From positions 1 to 11,002 of the forward strand of contig JAYTXL010000409.1 in NCBI GenBank assembly GCA_043742955.1: a stretch of DNA of 11,002 nucleotides. Direction: 5' to 3'. Under the pieces are notes generated by a model. The model was not told the DNA's origin, did no database searches, and worked only from the letters and a program-made list of their open reading frames with translations. Positions within the stretch are counted from its first letter, which is position 1. The number at the start of each line of letters is the position of its first letter. The translations under genes were made by a program, and so were the position numbers. Source of the stretch: JAYTXL01 sp043742955. Lineage in GTDB: Bacteria; Verrucomicrobiota; Verrucomicrobiia; Limisphaerales; JAYTXL01. Shown one piece after another: positions 1-6,599 of the stretch.

Positions 1-2
1 CT

Positions 3-278
3 TGGTTTTACTCATGCCGAAAGGATAAACAAAATCGGGGAGGATGTCCCGCAAAATATGCTAACCGCTTCAACTCTAAGACTTCCACTTCGTGGAAGGA
101 TGCGTCCTACCTGCCGCTCTGCCGCTGCGTTAACTCCGTCAACCATAACCCGCCGTCGCCGGTTCACCAGATGCTTAAATGGGTCAGTCCCGAATGGCGG
201 TTAGATAAGGTGGTGGAAACGCCCTGGGGGAATCTGGTGGCGGGCATGTTTATGTGCATTGGAACCCTCGAACTTTGA
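3..278 (+). CDS. Possible 3' end of an unrecognised gene (5' truncated)
   Basis: Frame 3 is open from the window edge to a TGA at 276-278, about 91 codons, with no internal stop. The first ATG in this frame is at 171, so a real gene would have to start before the window. The translation is rich in Cys, Trp and Asn (for example GGCPAKYANRF and MLKWVSPEWRLDKVVETPWG) and looks protein-like, but I recognise no family. The last codons run into the heptamer repeat upstream of ffh, so the natural C-terminus may have been altered by repeat insertion. An open frame of this length could also arise by chance in a sequence of this GC content. What I see is the open frame; that it is coding is an inference. 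Confidence 0.35.
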   Translation, partial: WFYSCRKDKQNRGGCPAKYANRFNSKTSTSWKDASYLPLCRCVNSVNHNPPSPVHQMLKWVSPEWRLDKVVETPWGNLVAGMFMCIGTLEL

Positions 279-304
279 ACCTTGAACTTCGAACTTTGAA
301 CTTT
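262..304. repeat. Heptamer tandem repeat, unit GAACTTT
   Basis: Five consecutive 7-base units start at 270, 277, 284, 291 and 298 (GAACTTT, GAACCTT, GAACTTC, GAACTTT, GAACTTT), preceded by a degenerate 8-base unit at 262-269. The array ends 11 bases before the ffh start codon, so it occupies the place where a ribosome-binding site or promoter element would normally be. Heptamer arrays of this type recur in intergenic spaces of some bacterial phyla, Verrucomicrobiota among them in my recollection. Its function is unknown. Confidence 0.85.
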
Positions 305-315
305 ACGATGCGGCC

Positions 316-1659
316 ATGTTCGATTCGTTGACCGGCAAGCTCCAGAATGTTTTCAAAAACCTGCGCGGTCTCGGCAAGATCTCCGAGACCAACGTCAGCG
401 ATGCGTTGCGCGACGTGCGCTTGGCCTTGCTCGACGCGGATGTGAATTTCAAAGTGGCGCGCGATTTCATCGAGCGGGTCAAGGAAAAGGCCCTCGGCCA
501 GCAGGTCATCCAATCCATTCAGCCGGGCCAGCAGATCATCAAGTTGATCCATGACGAATTGGTGACGCTGCTCGGTTCGGCCAACACCGCGCTCGAACTC
601 AGCGGCAATCCCGCGTGCGTGTTGATGGTGGGTTTGCACGGCTCGGGCAAAACCACCTCGAGCGGCAAACTCGCGAAGCTCCTCCTCAAGCAGGGACGCC
701 AGCCGTTGCTGGTGGCAGCGGACGTGTACCGCCCGGCGGCGATGGACCAGCTCGAAACGCTGGGCCGACAAATTGACATCCCGGTGTTCGTAAAAAAAGG
801 CGAGACGGATGTTTTGAAGATCGCGAGAGAGGCGCTGGATTTCGCCCGCGCCCACAACCGCAACACCCTGATCTTCGACACGGCGGGCCGGTTGCAAATT
901 GACGAACCGCTCGTGCAAGAGCTCGTGCGGCTGCGCGACCTGGTAAAGCCGCAGGAGATTTTGCTCGTGCTCGATGCCGCGACCGGGCAGGAGGCCGTGA
1001 ACGTCGCCACGCATTTTGACCGGGCGCTGGCCATCACCGGCGCAGTGCTCACGAAGTTGGATGGCGACGCGCGCGGCGGCGCGGCCCTGAGTTTCAAGGC
1101 GGTCGTCGGCAAGCCGATCAAATTCATGGGGGTGGGCGAAAAGCTGGAGGACTTCGAGCCCTTTCATCCGGAGCGCATGGCGTCCCGTATTCTGGGCATG
1201 GGCGACGTCGTGAGCCTGGTCGAGCGGGCGGCGGAGGCGGTGGACCTGGCGGACGCGCAGCGCATGGAGGAAAAAATGCGCAAGGGCCAGTTCACGCTCG
1301 AGGATTTTCTCGAGCAATTGCGGCAGATGAAAAAAATGGGGTCGCTCGAAAGCCTCGTCGGCCTGTTGCCGGGCGGCGCGGACATGTTGAAAGGCGCGGA
1401 CCTCGGCAAGAGCGAAAAGGAATTTCGGCGCATGGAAGGCATGATCTGCGCGATGACGAATCAGGAGCGGCGCAATCCGCAGATCCTGAATGCAAAACGG
1501 CGCATCCGCATCGCGAAGGGCAGTGGCGTGACCGTAACGGAGTTGAACAATTTGTTGAACCGCTTCGGCCAGATGCAGCAGATGATGAAGAAAATGGGCA
1601 AGTTCCAGAAAATGATGGCCAAAATGGGCGGGGCCGCGCCGGGGATGATGCCGCGGTAG
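316..1659 (+). CDS. ffh: Signal recognition particle GTPase Ffh (SRP54)
   Basis: Ffh binds the SRP RNA and the signal sequences of nascent membrane proteins, and hands ribosomes to FtsY and the SecYEG channel at the inner membrane. The 447 residues match the usual length of about 450. The N domain (about 1-95) has the helical LRDVRLALLDADVNFKVARDF segment. The G domain follows, with the P-loop GLHGSGKT (106-113), the DVYRPAAMDQL segment, DTAGR (188-192) and TKLDGDARGG (246-255). The M domain (about 300-447) carries the SRP-RNA-binding NAKRRIRIAKGSG stretch and a methionine-rich tail (QMQQMMKKMGKFQKMMAKMG). The P-loop has His where most Ffh proteins have Gln (GLQGSGKT). ATG 316 gives the canonical N-terminus MFDSLTGKLQ. 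There is no Shine-Dalgarno sequence; a heptamer repeat lies immediately upstream. It converges on the next gene. Confidence 0.97.
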   Translation: MFDSLTGKLQNVFKNLRGLGKISETNVSDALRDVRLALLDADVNFKVARDFIERVKEKALGQQVIQSIQPGQQIIKLIHDELVTLLGSANTALELSGNPACVLMVGLHGSGKTTSSGKLAKLLLKQGRQPLLVAADVYRPAAMDQLETLGRQIDIPVFVKKGETDVLKIAREALDFARAHNRNTLIFDTAGRLQIDEPLVQELVRLRDLVKPQEILLVLDAATGQEAVNVATHFDRALAITGAVLTKLDGDARGGAALSFKAVVGKPIKFMGVGEKLEDFEPFHPERMASRILGMGDVVSLVERAAEAVDLADAQRMEEKMRKGQFTLEDFLEQLRQMKKMGSLESLVGLLPGGADMLKGADLGKSEKEFRRMEGMICAMTNQERRNPQILNAKRRIRIAKGSGVTVTELNNLLNRFGQMQQMMKKMGKFQKMMAKMGGAAPGMMPR

Positions 1660-1682
1660 GAGTCGAGGTGACGAGTCTCCTA
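1657..1682. terminator. Possible bidirectional hairpin between convergent genes
   Basis: TAGGAG (1657-1662) is the inverse of CTCCTA (1677-1682). An inner TCG/CGA pair extends the stem to nine base pairs with a two-base bulge and a six-base loop (AGGTGA). The left arm begins with the TAG stop of ffh, and the right arm is the complement of the TAG stop of the opposing gene. No T-tract follows on either strand, so intrinsic termination is weakly supported. Confidence 0.3.
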
Positions 1683-2234
1683 CCAGGAGAGCGGCGCGCC
1701 GACATTGATCCCCTGCTGCAAACAATAGGCCGCGTTCTGCACGTATTTCTCCGCCCAATATTTCAGGCCGGCCCGCTCCGTCTCCGTGAGCGCGCGCACC
1801 ACTTTCGCCGGTGAGCCAAGCACCATCGAGCCGGCGGGAATTTTTGTGTTCTGCGTCACGAGCGCGTTCGCGCCCACGATGCTTTGCGCGCCGATCTCCG
1901 CGCCGTCGAGGATCGTGGCCCCCATGCCAATGAGGCATTCGTCGCCCACCGTGCAGGCGTGGACGATGGCCGAGTGACCCACCGTCACCCAGTTCCCGAC
2001 GAGACAGGGCAGTTCATCGGCGAGATGCAGCACGGCGTTGTCCTGGATGTTCGTGTGATGGCCGATGACGATGCGGTTGATGTCGCCGCGCAGGACGGCG
2101 TTGTACCAGACGCTGGAAAAATCACCGAGCGTGACATCGCCCAGCACCACGGCGGTGCGGGCGAGATAGACCCCCTGGCCGAGCTTCGGTGCCCGGCGCA
2201 GAAAAGTATCGAGCTGTGGAGTGACGTCGCCCAT
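1680..2234 (-). CDS. Gamma-carbonic-anhydrase-like hexapeptide-repeat protein
   Basis: A left-handed beta-helix protein of the YrdA/PaaY/Cam branch, 184 residues, probably a cytoplasmic trimer with a metal between subunits. Hexapeptide turns run from about residue 28 to 140 (LGDVTLGDFSSVWYNAVLRGD, then repeated V-G-x-x-x-x-I units). The three metal-binding histidines of the family are present at H70 (IQDNAVLH), H87 and H92 (VGHSAIVHACTVG); the spacing of five between the last two matches Cam H117/H122. The RGD (49-51) and QDN (64-66) residues that hold the interface in Cam are also kept. The C-terminal helix (about 148-172) is typical. I see no equivalent of the acidic loop of archaeal Cam, so CO2 hydration activity is uncertain; many homologues have no known reaction. 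It lies downstream of a gene with its own strong terminator and so is probably transcribed alone. No clear Shine-Dalgarno sequence precedes ATG 2234. Confidence 0.9.
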   Translation of the reverse strand: MGDVTPQLDTFLRRAPKLGQGVYLARTAVVLGDVTLGDFSSVWYNAVLRGDINRIVIGHHTNIQDNAVLHLADELPCLVGNWVTVGHSAIVHACTVGDECLIGMGATILDGAEIGAQSIVGANALVTQNTKIPAGSMVLGSPAKVVRALTETERAGLKYWAEKYVQNAAYCLQQGINVGAPLSW

Positions 2235-2272
2235 GGGGTTTGTTTTAATGCGGATTCAGCGCAAAAGGAAAC

Positions 2273-2300
2273 AAAAACCCGCCCGGGCCGCCGGGCGGGT
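2273..2300 (-). terminator. Intrinsic terminator of the small exported-protein gene
   Basis: On the minus strand, ACCCGCCCGG and CCGGGCGGGT form a perfect 10-bp GC-rich stem with a four-base loop (CGGC), followed directly by a run of T (complement of A2273-2276, then G and more T). It begins 22 bases after the TAA of the small secreted-protein gene and is correctly oriented for it. It also separates that gene from the carbonic-anhydrase-like gene downstream on the same strand. Confidence 0.88.
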
Positions 2301-2322
2301 GAATGATATAATCTACCTCGGC

Positions 2323-2718
2323 TTACCGGTAATAATGATGCACCGGCGTGTGGCCGTACCGGTGCTCGTGCCTGAAACCACTTTCCACCACGACTACTGG
2401 ACGGCCCCGGTAGCACGGTGCCGGCCGCCCATACACGGATTGTTGATACACCACCACCGGCTCGGGCGACACACAGACCGGTGGCGAGTAAACCACGACG
2501 GGTACGGGCGGCGGGCAGGCGGGCACGTAAACCACCTGCGGGGTGGCACAAGCGGGCGGCCCTTCGAAGGCACGCGCCACGAGCGATACTGCGGCGAGGC
2601 CGGTTAGGATTTTACCCGCCGTGGCCCATTCGCGGTCCCGCGCGGAGGCGGTGGATACGGTGGCACCCGCGAGGGCGAGGGTTGTGAGACCGAGGACAAA
2701 TGTTTTCATGGATTTCAT
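2323..2718 (-). CDS. Small exported Pro/Val/Tyr-rich protein of unknown function
   Basis: A 131-residue protein with a clear Sec signal peptide: Lys at 2 and 5, a hydrophobic core VLGLTTLALAGA, and a predicted cut after ASA at residue 26. Next comes a second short hydrophobic or amphipathic stretch (about 33-50, ATAGKILTGLAAVSLVARA). Residues 55-112 are low in complexity, with repeated VVVY-type motifs separated by prolines (QVVYVPAC, PVVVYSPPVC, PVVVYQQSVY, PVVVVESGF). Four cysteines follow the signal peptide (57, 68, 82, 102). The tail is His/Tyr-rich (HEHRYGHTPVHHYYR). I recognise no catalytic domain; comparable small periplasmic or envelope proteins are common in Verrucomicrobiota, with no assigned role. 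Its own intrinsic terminator and the clean signal peptide make it a real gene. The start could be ATG 2718 or the in-frame ATG at 2709; neither has a Shine-Dalgarno sequence. Confidence 0.8.
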   Translation of the reverse strand: MKSMKTFVLGLTTLALAGATVSTASARDREWATAGKILTGLAAVSLVARAFEGPPACATPQVVYVPACPPPVPVVVYSPPVCVSPEPVVVYQQSVYGRPAPCYRGRPVVVVESGFRHEHRYGHTPVHHYYR

Positions 2719-2739
2719 ATATTCATTTTGTTAATTGTT

Positions 2740-2756
2740 ACTGTTACCATAACTGT
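2740..2756. promoter_or_regulatory. Short dyad in the divergent intergenic region
   Basis: ACTGTTA and TAACTGT flank a three-base centre CCA, forming a 17-bp dyad with one mismatched pair. It lies 22 bases upstream of the small exported-protein start (minus strand), in an AT-rich patch between two divergent genes. It could be an operator, but only the symmetry supports this. Confidence 0.2.
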
Positions 2757-2833
2757 TTTGTTCGACGGGAAGGGTTGCCTTTTATTCAGTCGGTGCGTAG
2801 GTTGGGTTTGTAGCCTGATCATCAATACGTTGT

Positions 2834-3769
2834 ATGAATTCTGATCCTGGTCATCCGGGCGCGCCAGTGGCGAAGCGTCGGCGTCTGCCGCGTTCTTTCA
2901 AGGAATTGACCCCGTGCAACCATTTCAATCCCGCCTCGTTCTTCCACGAAATGGTCTGGAAGGCGTTGCTCACCAAGCGCACCGGACAGCACAAAGAACC
3001 CAATTTCCCCAAGCTGAACACGGGCGAAGTCGCGTTGACGTGGATTGGGCACGCGTCTTTTTTGGTGCAGTTCACCGACCTCAACGTGTTGATCGATCCC
3101 AATTTTGCCAACTGGCTGTTCCTGCTCAAGCGGGTCAAGCGGGCCGGCCTCAAGCTCAAGGATCTGCCGCCCATTGATCTCGTGTTGCTCACGCACGCGC
3201 ACTTCGATCATTTCCACAAACCGACGCTGCGCAAACTACCCGCTCCCAAAATCGGCGTGATGCCGTGGGGGATGGGTGATCTTGCGCGCGGCCTCGGCTT
3301 CGAACGCATCATCGAGTTGAACTGGTGGGAAAGTTTTTCGCACGGGGACTGGAAAGTGACCCTGACGCCCTCCCAGCATTGGGGTGCGCGGCTGATCCGC
3401 GACGAACACCGCGGTTACGGCGGCTTCGTGCTCGAGCACCAGGGCCGGCGCATTTATCACGCCGGCGACACCGCCTACTTCGACGGCTTCCAGCAAATCG
3501 GCCAACGGTGTCCGCCGGAGATCGCTCTGCTGCCGATCGGCGCGTACTATCCGGATTCATTTCGCAAAGTGCACATCGGCCCCGACGATGCCGTGCGCGC
3601 TTTCAAGGATTTGAAAGCACGCTGGCTGGTGCCGATGCACTATGGCTCGTTCAAGCTTTCCTTCGAAAACATGGACGAACCGCCGCGCTGGCTGCAGGAA
3701 ATCGCGCAGCGCGACGGCTTGAGTCATCACTTGAAAATTCTCGAGGAAGGCATCCCGGAAGTGTTTTAG
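2834..3769 (+). CDS. Metallo-beta-lactamase-fold hydrolase (NAPE-PLD/UlaG-like)
   Basis: A 311-residue, probably cytoplasmic, two-metal hydrolase of the lactamase_B_2 branch. The fold begins near residue 65 (EVALTWIGHASFLVQF). The metal-binding set is complete: HAHFDH at 121-126 (H121, H123, D125, H126), H182 in SQHWGAR, D212 in HAGDTAYF, and H269 in VPMHYGSF. H247 (VHIGP) also fits the family. The order and spacing resemble N-acyl-phosphatidylethanolamine phospholipase D and its bacterial relatives, but the substrate cannot be read from sequence; a phosphodiester or lactone is possible. The N-terminal 60 residues have a basic patch (KRRRLPR) and no signal peptide. ATG 2834 has no Shine-Dalgarno sequence. 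A weak promoter-like pair (TTGCCT 2775-2780, TAGGTT 2798-2803, 17-base spacing) lies upstream. It is divergent from the small exported-protein gene and convergent with the ATPase gene. Confidence 0.92.
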   Translation: MNSDPGHPGAPVAKRRRLPRSFKELTPCNHFNPASFFHEMVWKALLTKRTGQHKEPNFPKLNTGEVALTWIGHASFLVQFTDLNVLIDPNFANWLFLLKRVKRAGLKLKDLPPIDLVLLTHAHFDHFHKPTLRKLPAPKIGVMPWGMGDLARGLGFERIIELNWWESFSHGDWKVTLTPSQHWGARLIRDEHRGYGGFVLEHQGRRIYHAGDTAYFDGFQQIGQRCPPEIALLPIGAYYPDSFRKVHIGPDDAVRAFKDLKARWLVPMHYGSFKLSFENMDEPPRWLQEIAQRDGLSHHLKILEEGIPEVF

Positions 3770-3845
3770 CGGCCGGGCGAAACGAGGGCGCTTTTTTCTT
3801 GCGGCAAAAAGTTCAGCGGTGGTTTTTTAGTGCCTGCAATACGGG

Positions 3846-6599
3846 CTATCCGGTTGGGGCCGGAGAATCCTTGGGGCGATTCGGAGCGGCAAGTTTCCAG
3901 ACCTTCACCCCTTCCAACACGACCAGCGGAATGACCGAGACGGCCAGCAACATGAGGCAATCGGATGCCGACATGGACGCGGTTTTCAGAAACCGGCCCA
4001 GGGTTTCGTTGTGATGGCTCCAGATTTGAAAACCGACTGAGAGAGCGACAACCAGGGCCAGATTCACGTTGGAAAGCAGCCGAATGTGCCAGACCGGATT
4101 GGTTTCACTGCGGCAGCCGAAGGAGCGGAAGAGTTCGGCGAAGACAAGCACGGCGAAGGCGTGGGTGCGGGCGAGTTCTTCGGTCTCGGTCTTCAGGCCG
4201 TAGAGATAAACGGCGAAGGACACTCCGGCCGTGAGGCATCCCGTCAGCAACATCGTGCCCAAGAAGCCGCCATCGGTAATGCGCTCGGCCCGTTGGCTGG
4301 GACGGCGCTTCATCACGTCAGGGTCAATCGGGTCGGTGGCGAGGCAGAGTGCGGGCAGGCCGTCGGTCACGAGGTTAATCCAGAGCAGGTGAATCGGCAG
4401 CAGCGGCATGGGCAAACCGATGACGACGCAGACCGTCATCAGTAGTAATTCACCGGTGTTGCCGGCCAGCAGGTATTGCAGCGTCTTGCGGATGTTGTCG
4501 TAGATGCCCCGGCCTTCTTCGACGGCCGCGACGATGGACGCAAAGTTGTCGTCCGTGATAATCATGTCCGACGCCTGTTTGGTGACTTCCGTTCCAGATT
4601 TTCCCATGGCGATGCCGATGTCGGCGCCCTTGATGGCCGGCGCGTCGTTCACACCGTCGCCGGTCATGGCCACGACCGCTCCGTTCGCTTTCCAGGCGCG
4701 GACAATGCGCAGTTTGTGTTCGGCCGTGACGCGGGCGTAAACGGCGACATTCGGAGCGCGCTGGCGCAATTCGTCGTCGGTTAGCTTGTCCAACTCGACA
4801 CCGGTGAGGGTTACGTCGTTGTCGGAAGCAATGCCGAGTTCCCGCGCGATCGCCGTGGCGGTGTGCGGGTGGTCACCCGTAATCATCACGACGCGGATAC
4901 CGGCGGCGTGGCATTTCGCGACGGCGTCTTTGGCCTCCGGGCGCGGCGGATCATACATGCCGGCGAGACCAACGAACACGAGGTCGCGTTCCACAACCTC
5001 CACGGTGAGCTCGGCGGGTGAAGCGATGTCCAGGTCGCGATAGGCCGAGCCGAGCACGCGCAGGGCTTGCTGCGCCAGCGCGGCGTTTTGCGCCACGATG
5101 CTCTGGCGGTCCTGGTCGGTCAGGGGGCGGACGCCGGCGCTGGTATAGATGTTCGTGCACCGTTCCAATAGCACGTCGGGCGCGCCGTTGACGAAGGCGC
5201 GGAGTTTGCGGTCCGGCATCCGGCGGATGTTCGTGCTCCGTTTCCGGTCGGAATCGAACGGGAGTTCATGATGCTTGGGCAGTTCCTTCTCCAGGCGCTC
5301 CTGGTTGCCGCCGGCTTTGGAACCCGCGGCGAGCAAGGCGCCTTCGGTGGGATCGCCGATCACCTTCCACTGCCCGGCTTCCTGGGCGAGATGCGCGTTG
5401 TTGCAGCCGAGGTGGACGGTCGCCAGTTCGAGCAACGGCGCCGCATGCTGCGCCTCTGACTTCTGGCCGGCAATGCGCACTTCGCCGTCTGGCCCGTAAC
5501 CTTCGCCCGTCACTTCGTAGGTTTGGCCCGCGACGTAGAGCGCGCGCACGGTCATTTCGCCGACCGTCAATGTGCCGGTCTTATCGGTGCAAATGACGGT
5601 GGTTGAGCCGAGCGTTTCGACCGCCGGCAGTTTGCGCACCAGAGCACGGCGGCGGGACATGCGCAACACTCCGAGGGCGAGCGAAATGGTGACAATGGCG
5701 GGAAGCCCTTCCGGCACGGCGGCCACGGCGAGACTCACCGAGGTCATGAACATCTCGAAGGGTTTCGTCCCGCGCAGCAACCCCAACACGAACAGCAGCG
5801 CGACGATCCCCAGCGTCCCCCAAATTAGGATGCGCCCGAAAGCGTCGAGTTTTTTCTGGAGCGGGGTGCTCTCCTCCGCACTCACCTCCTCAATCAGACC
5901 CGCAATGCGGCCCAGTTCCGTGCTCATCGCCGTGGCCACGACGACCGCCTGGGCCGTTCCCGTCGCGACGCTGGTTCCCAAGAAGACCAAGTTTTCGCGG
6001 TCGCCAAGCGGGATGTCGTCCTGGTCCAACTTCGCCGCTTTTTTCTCCACCGCCTCCGACTCGCCGGTGAGCGCGGACTCGATGCACTTGAGCGACGCGG
6101 CCTCCAGGAGTCGTGCATCGGCGGCAACCAGGTCGCCGGCTTCGAGCGCAAGGATGTCGCCGGTGACGATGTTCGAGGCGGGAATCACCGTGATTTGTCC
6201 GTCGCGCCGCACCTTGGCCTGGGGTGCGGTCATCTTCTGGAGCGCCGCGATGGATTTCTCCGCGCTAGATTCCTGATAAAAACCAATCACGGCGTTGAGC
6301 ACGACGATGGCGAGGATGGCGCTGGCGTCCACCCCTTCACCCAGGATTCCGGAGAGGACCCCCGCCACGATGAGAATCCAGATGATAAGGCTCTTGAACT
6401 GGCCAAGAAAGATTTGGAGCGGACTGATGCGCTTGCCTTCCTTCAGTTCGTTCGGGCCGTTGGCGGCAAGGCGCTGGGCCGCTTCCAGCGCAGAAAGTCC
6501 CGTGGCGGCGGAGCCAAGCTGCGCCAGCACTTCCTCGGCAGTCAGAGTGTACCAGGCCTTGCCCTTTGGTTGCTCGGCGTTGCCGGGTGCAGTGGTCAT
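3846..6599 (-). CDS. P2A-type cation ATPase (Ca2+-ATPase-like), 917 aa
   Basis: An inner-membrane pump driven by ATP, most like SERCA/PMR1 Ca2+ ATPases. In order: the N-terminal cation-ATPase domain (about 14-60), M1-M2 (about 68-108), the A domain with TGES (178-181), M3-M4 with PEGLP (296-300), the phosphorylation site DKTGT (339-343), the N domain with FDSDRKRS (448-455), TGD (574-576), TGDGVNDAP (646-654), then M5-M10. Every SERCA Ca2+ ligand has an equivalent: E297, N714, E717, N742, T745, D746 and probably E822, with identical spacing in M5 and M6. Ca2+ is therefore the best guess, with Mn2+ possible. The CPC motif of copper P1B pumps is absent. N471 replaces the usual Lys of KGAPE. I chose ATG 6599, not the upstream in-frame ATGs at 6647/6641, because it overlaps the preceding TGA as ATGA, implying translational coupling to the RND pump gene, and gives the normal family N-terminus. 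Confidence 0.93.
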   Translation of the reverse strand: MTTAPGNAEQPKGKAWYTLTAEEVLAQLGSAATGLSALEAAQRLAANGPNELKEGKRISPLQIFLGQFKSLIIWILIVAGVLSGILGEGVDASAILAIVVLNAVIGFYQESSAEKSIAALQKMTAPQAKVRRDGQITVIPASNIVTGDILALEAGDLVAADARLLEAASLKCIESALTGESEAVEKKAAKLDQDDIPLGDRENLVFLGTSVATGTAQAVVVATAMSTELGRIAGLIEEVSAEESTPLQKKLDAFGRILIWGTLGIVALLFVLGLLRGTKPFEMFMTSVSLAVAAVPEGLPAIVTISLALGVLRMSRRRALVRKLPAVETLGSTTVICTDKTGTLTVGEMTVRALYVAGQTYEVTGEGYGPDGEVRIAGQKSEAQHAAPLLELATVHLGCNNAHLAQEAGQWKVIGDPTEGALLAAGSKAGGNQERLEKELPKHHELPFDSDRKRSTNIRRMPDRKLRAFVNGAPDVLLERCTNIYTSAGVRPLTDQDRQSIVAQNAALAQQALRVLGSAYRDLDIASPAELTVEVVERDLVFVGLAGMYDPPRPEAKDAVAKCHAAGIRVVMITGDHPHTATAIARELGIASDNDVTLTGVELDKLTDDELRQRAPNVAVYARVTAEHKLRIVRAWKANGAVVAMTGDGVNDAPAIKGADIGIAMGKSGTEVTKQASDMIITDDNFASIVAAVEEGRGIYDNIRKTLQYLLAGNTGELLLMTVCVVIGLPMPLLPIHLLWINLVTDGLPALCLATDPIDPDVMKRRPSQRAERITDGGFLGTMLLTGCLTAGVSFAVYLYGLKTETEELARTHAFAVLVFAELFRSFGCRSETNPVWHIRLLSNVNLALVVALSVGFQIWSHHNETLGRFLKTASMSASDCLMLLAVSVIPLVVLEGVKVWKLAAPNRPKDSPAPTG

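Noticed and set aside
250..1938. Long minus-strand open frame (562 codons) opposite ffh
   Set aside because: It lies antisense to a well-recognised gene and is an artefact of GC-rich codon usage; the composition (His/Arg/Leu-rich) and lack of any family motif fit a shadow frame, and it ends in the heptamer repeat.
2221..2607. Plus-strand frames opposite the small exported protein
   Set aside because: They run across an intrinsic terminator and antisense to a gene with a clear signal peptide; no domain is visible.
3770..3845. T-runs between the hydrolase and ATPase genes as an intrinsic terminator
   Set aside because: Runs of six T occur at 3792-3797 and 3823-3828, but the only stem before the first (AGCG/CGCT) has four pairs and a long loop, and nothing convincing precedes the second.
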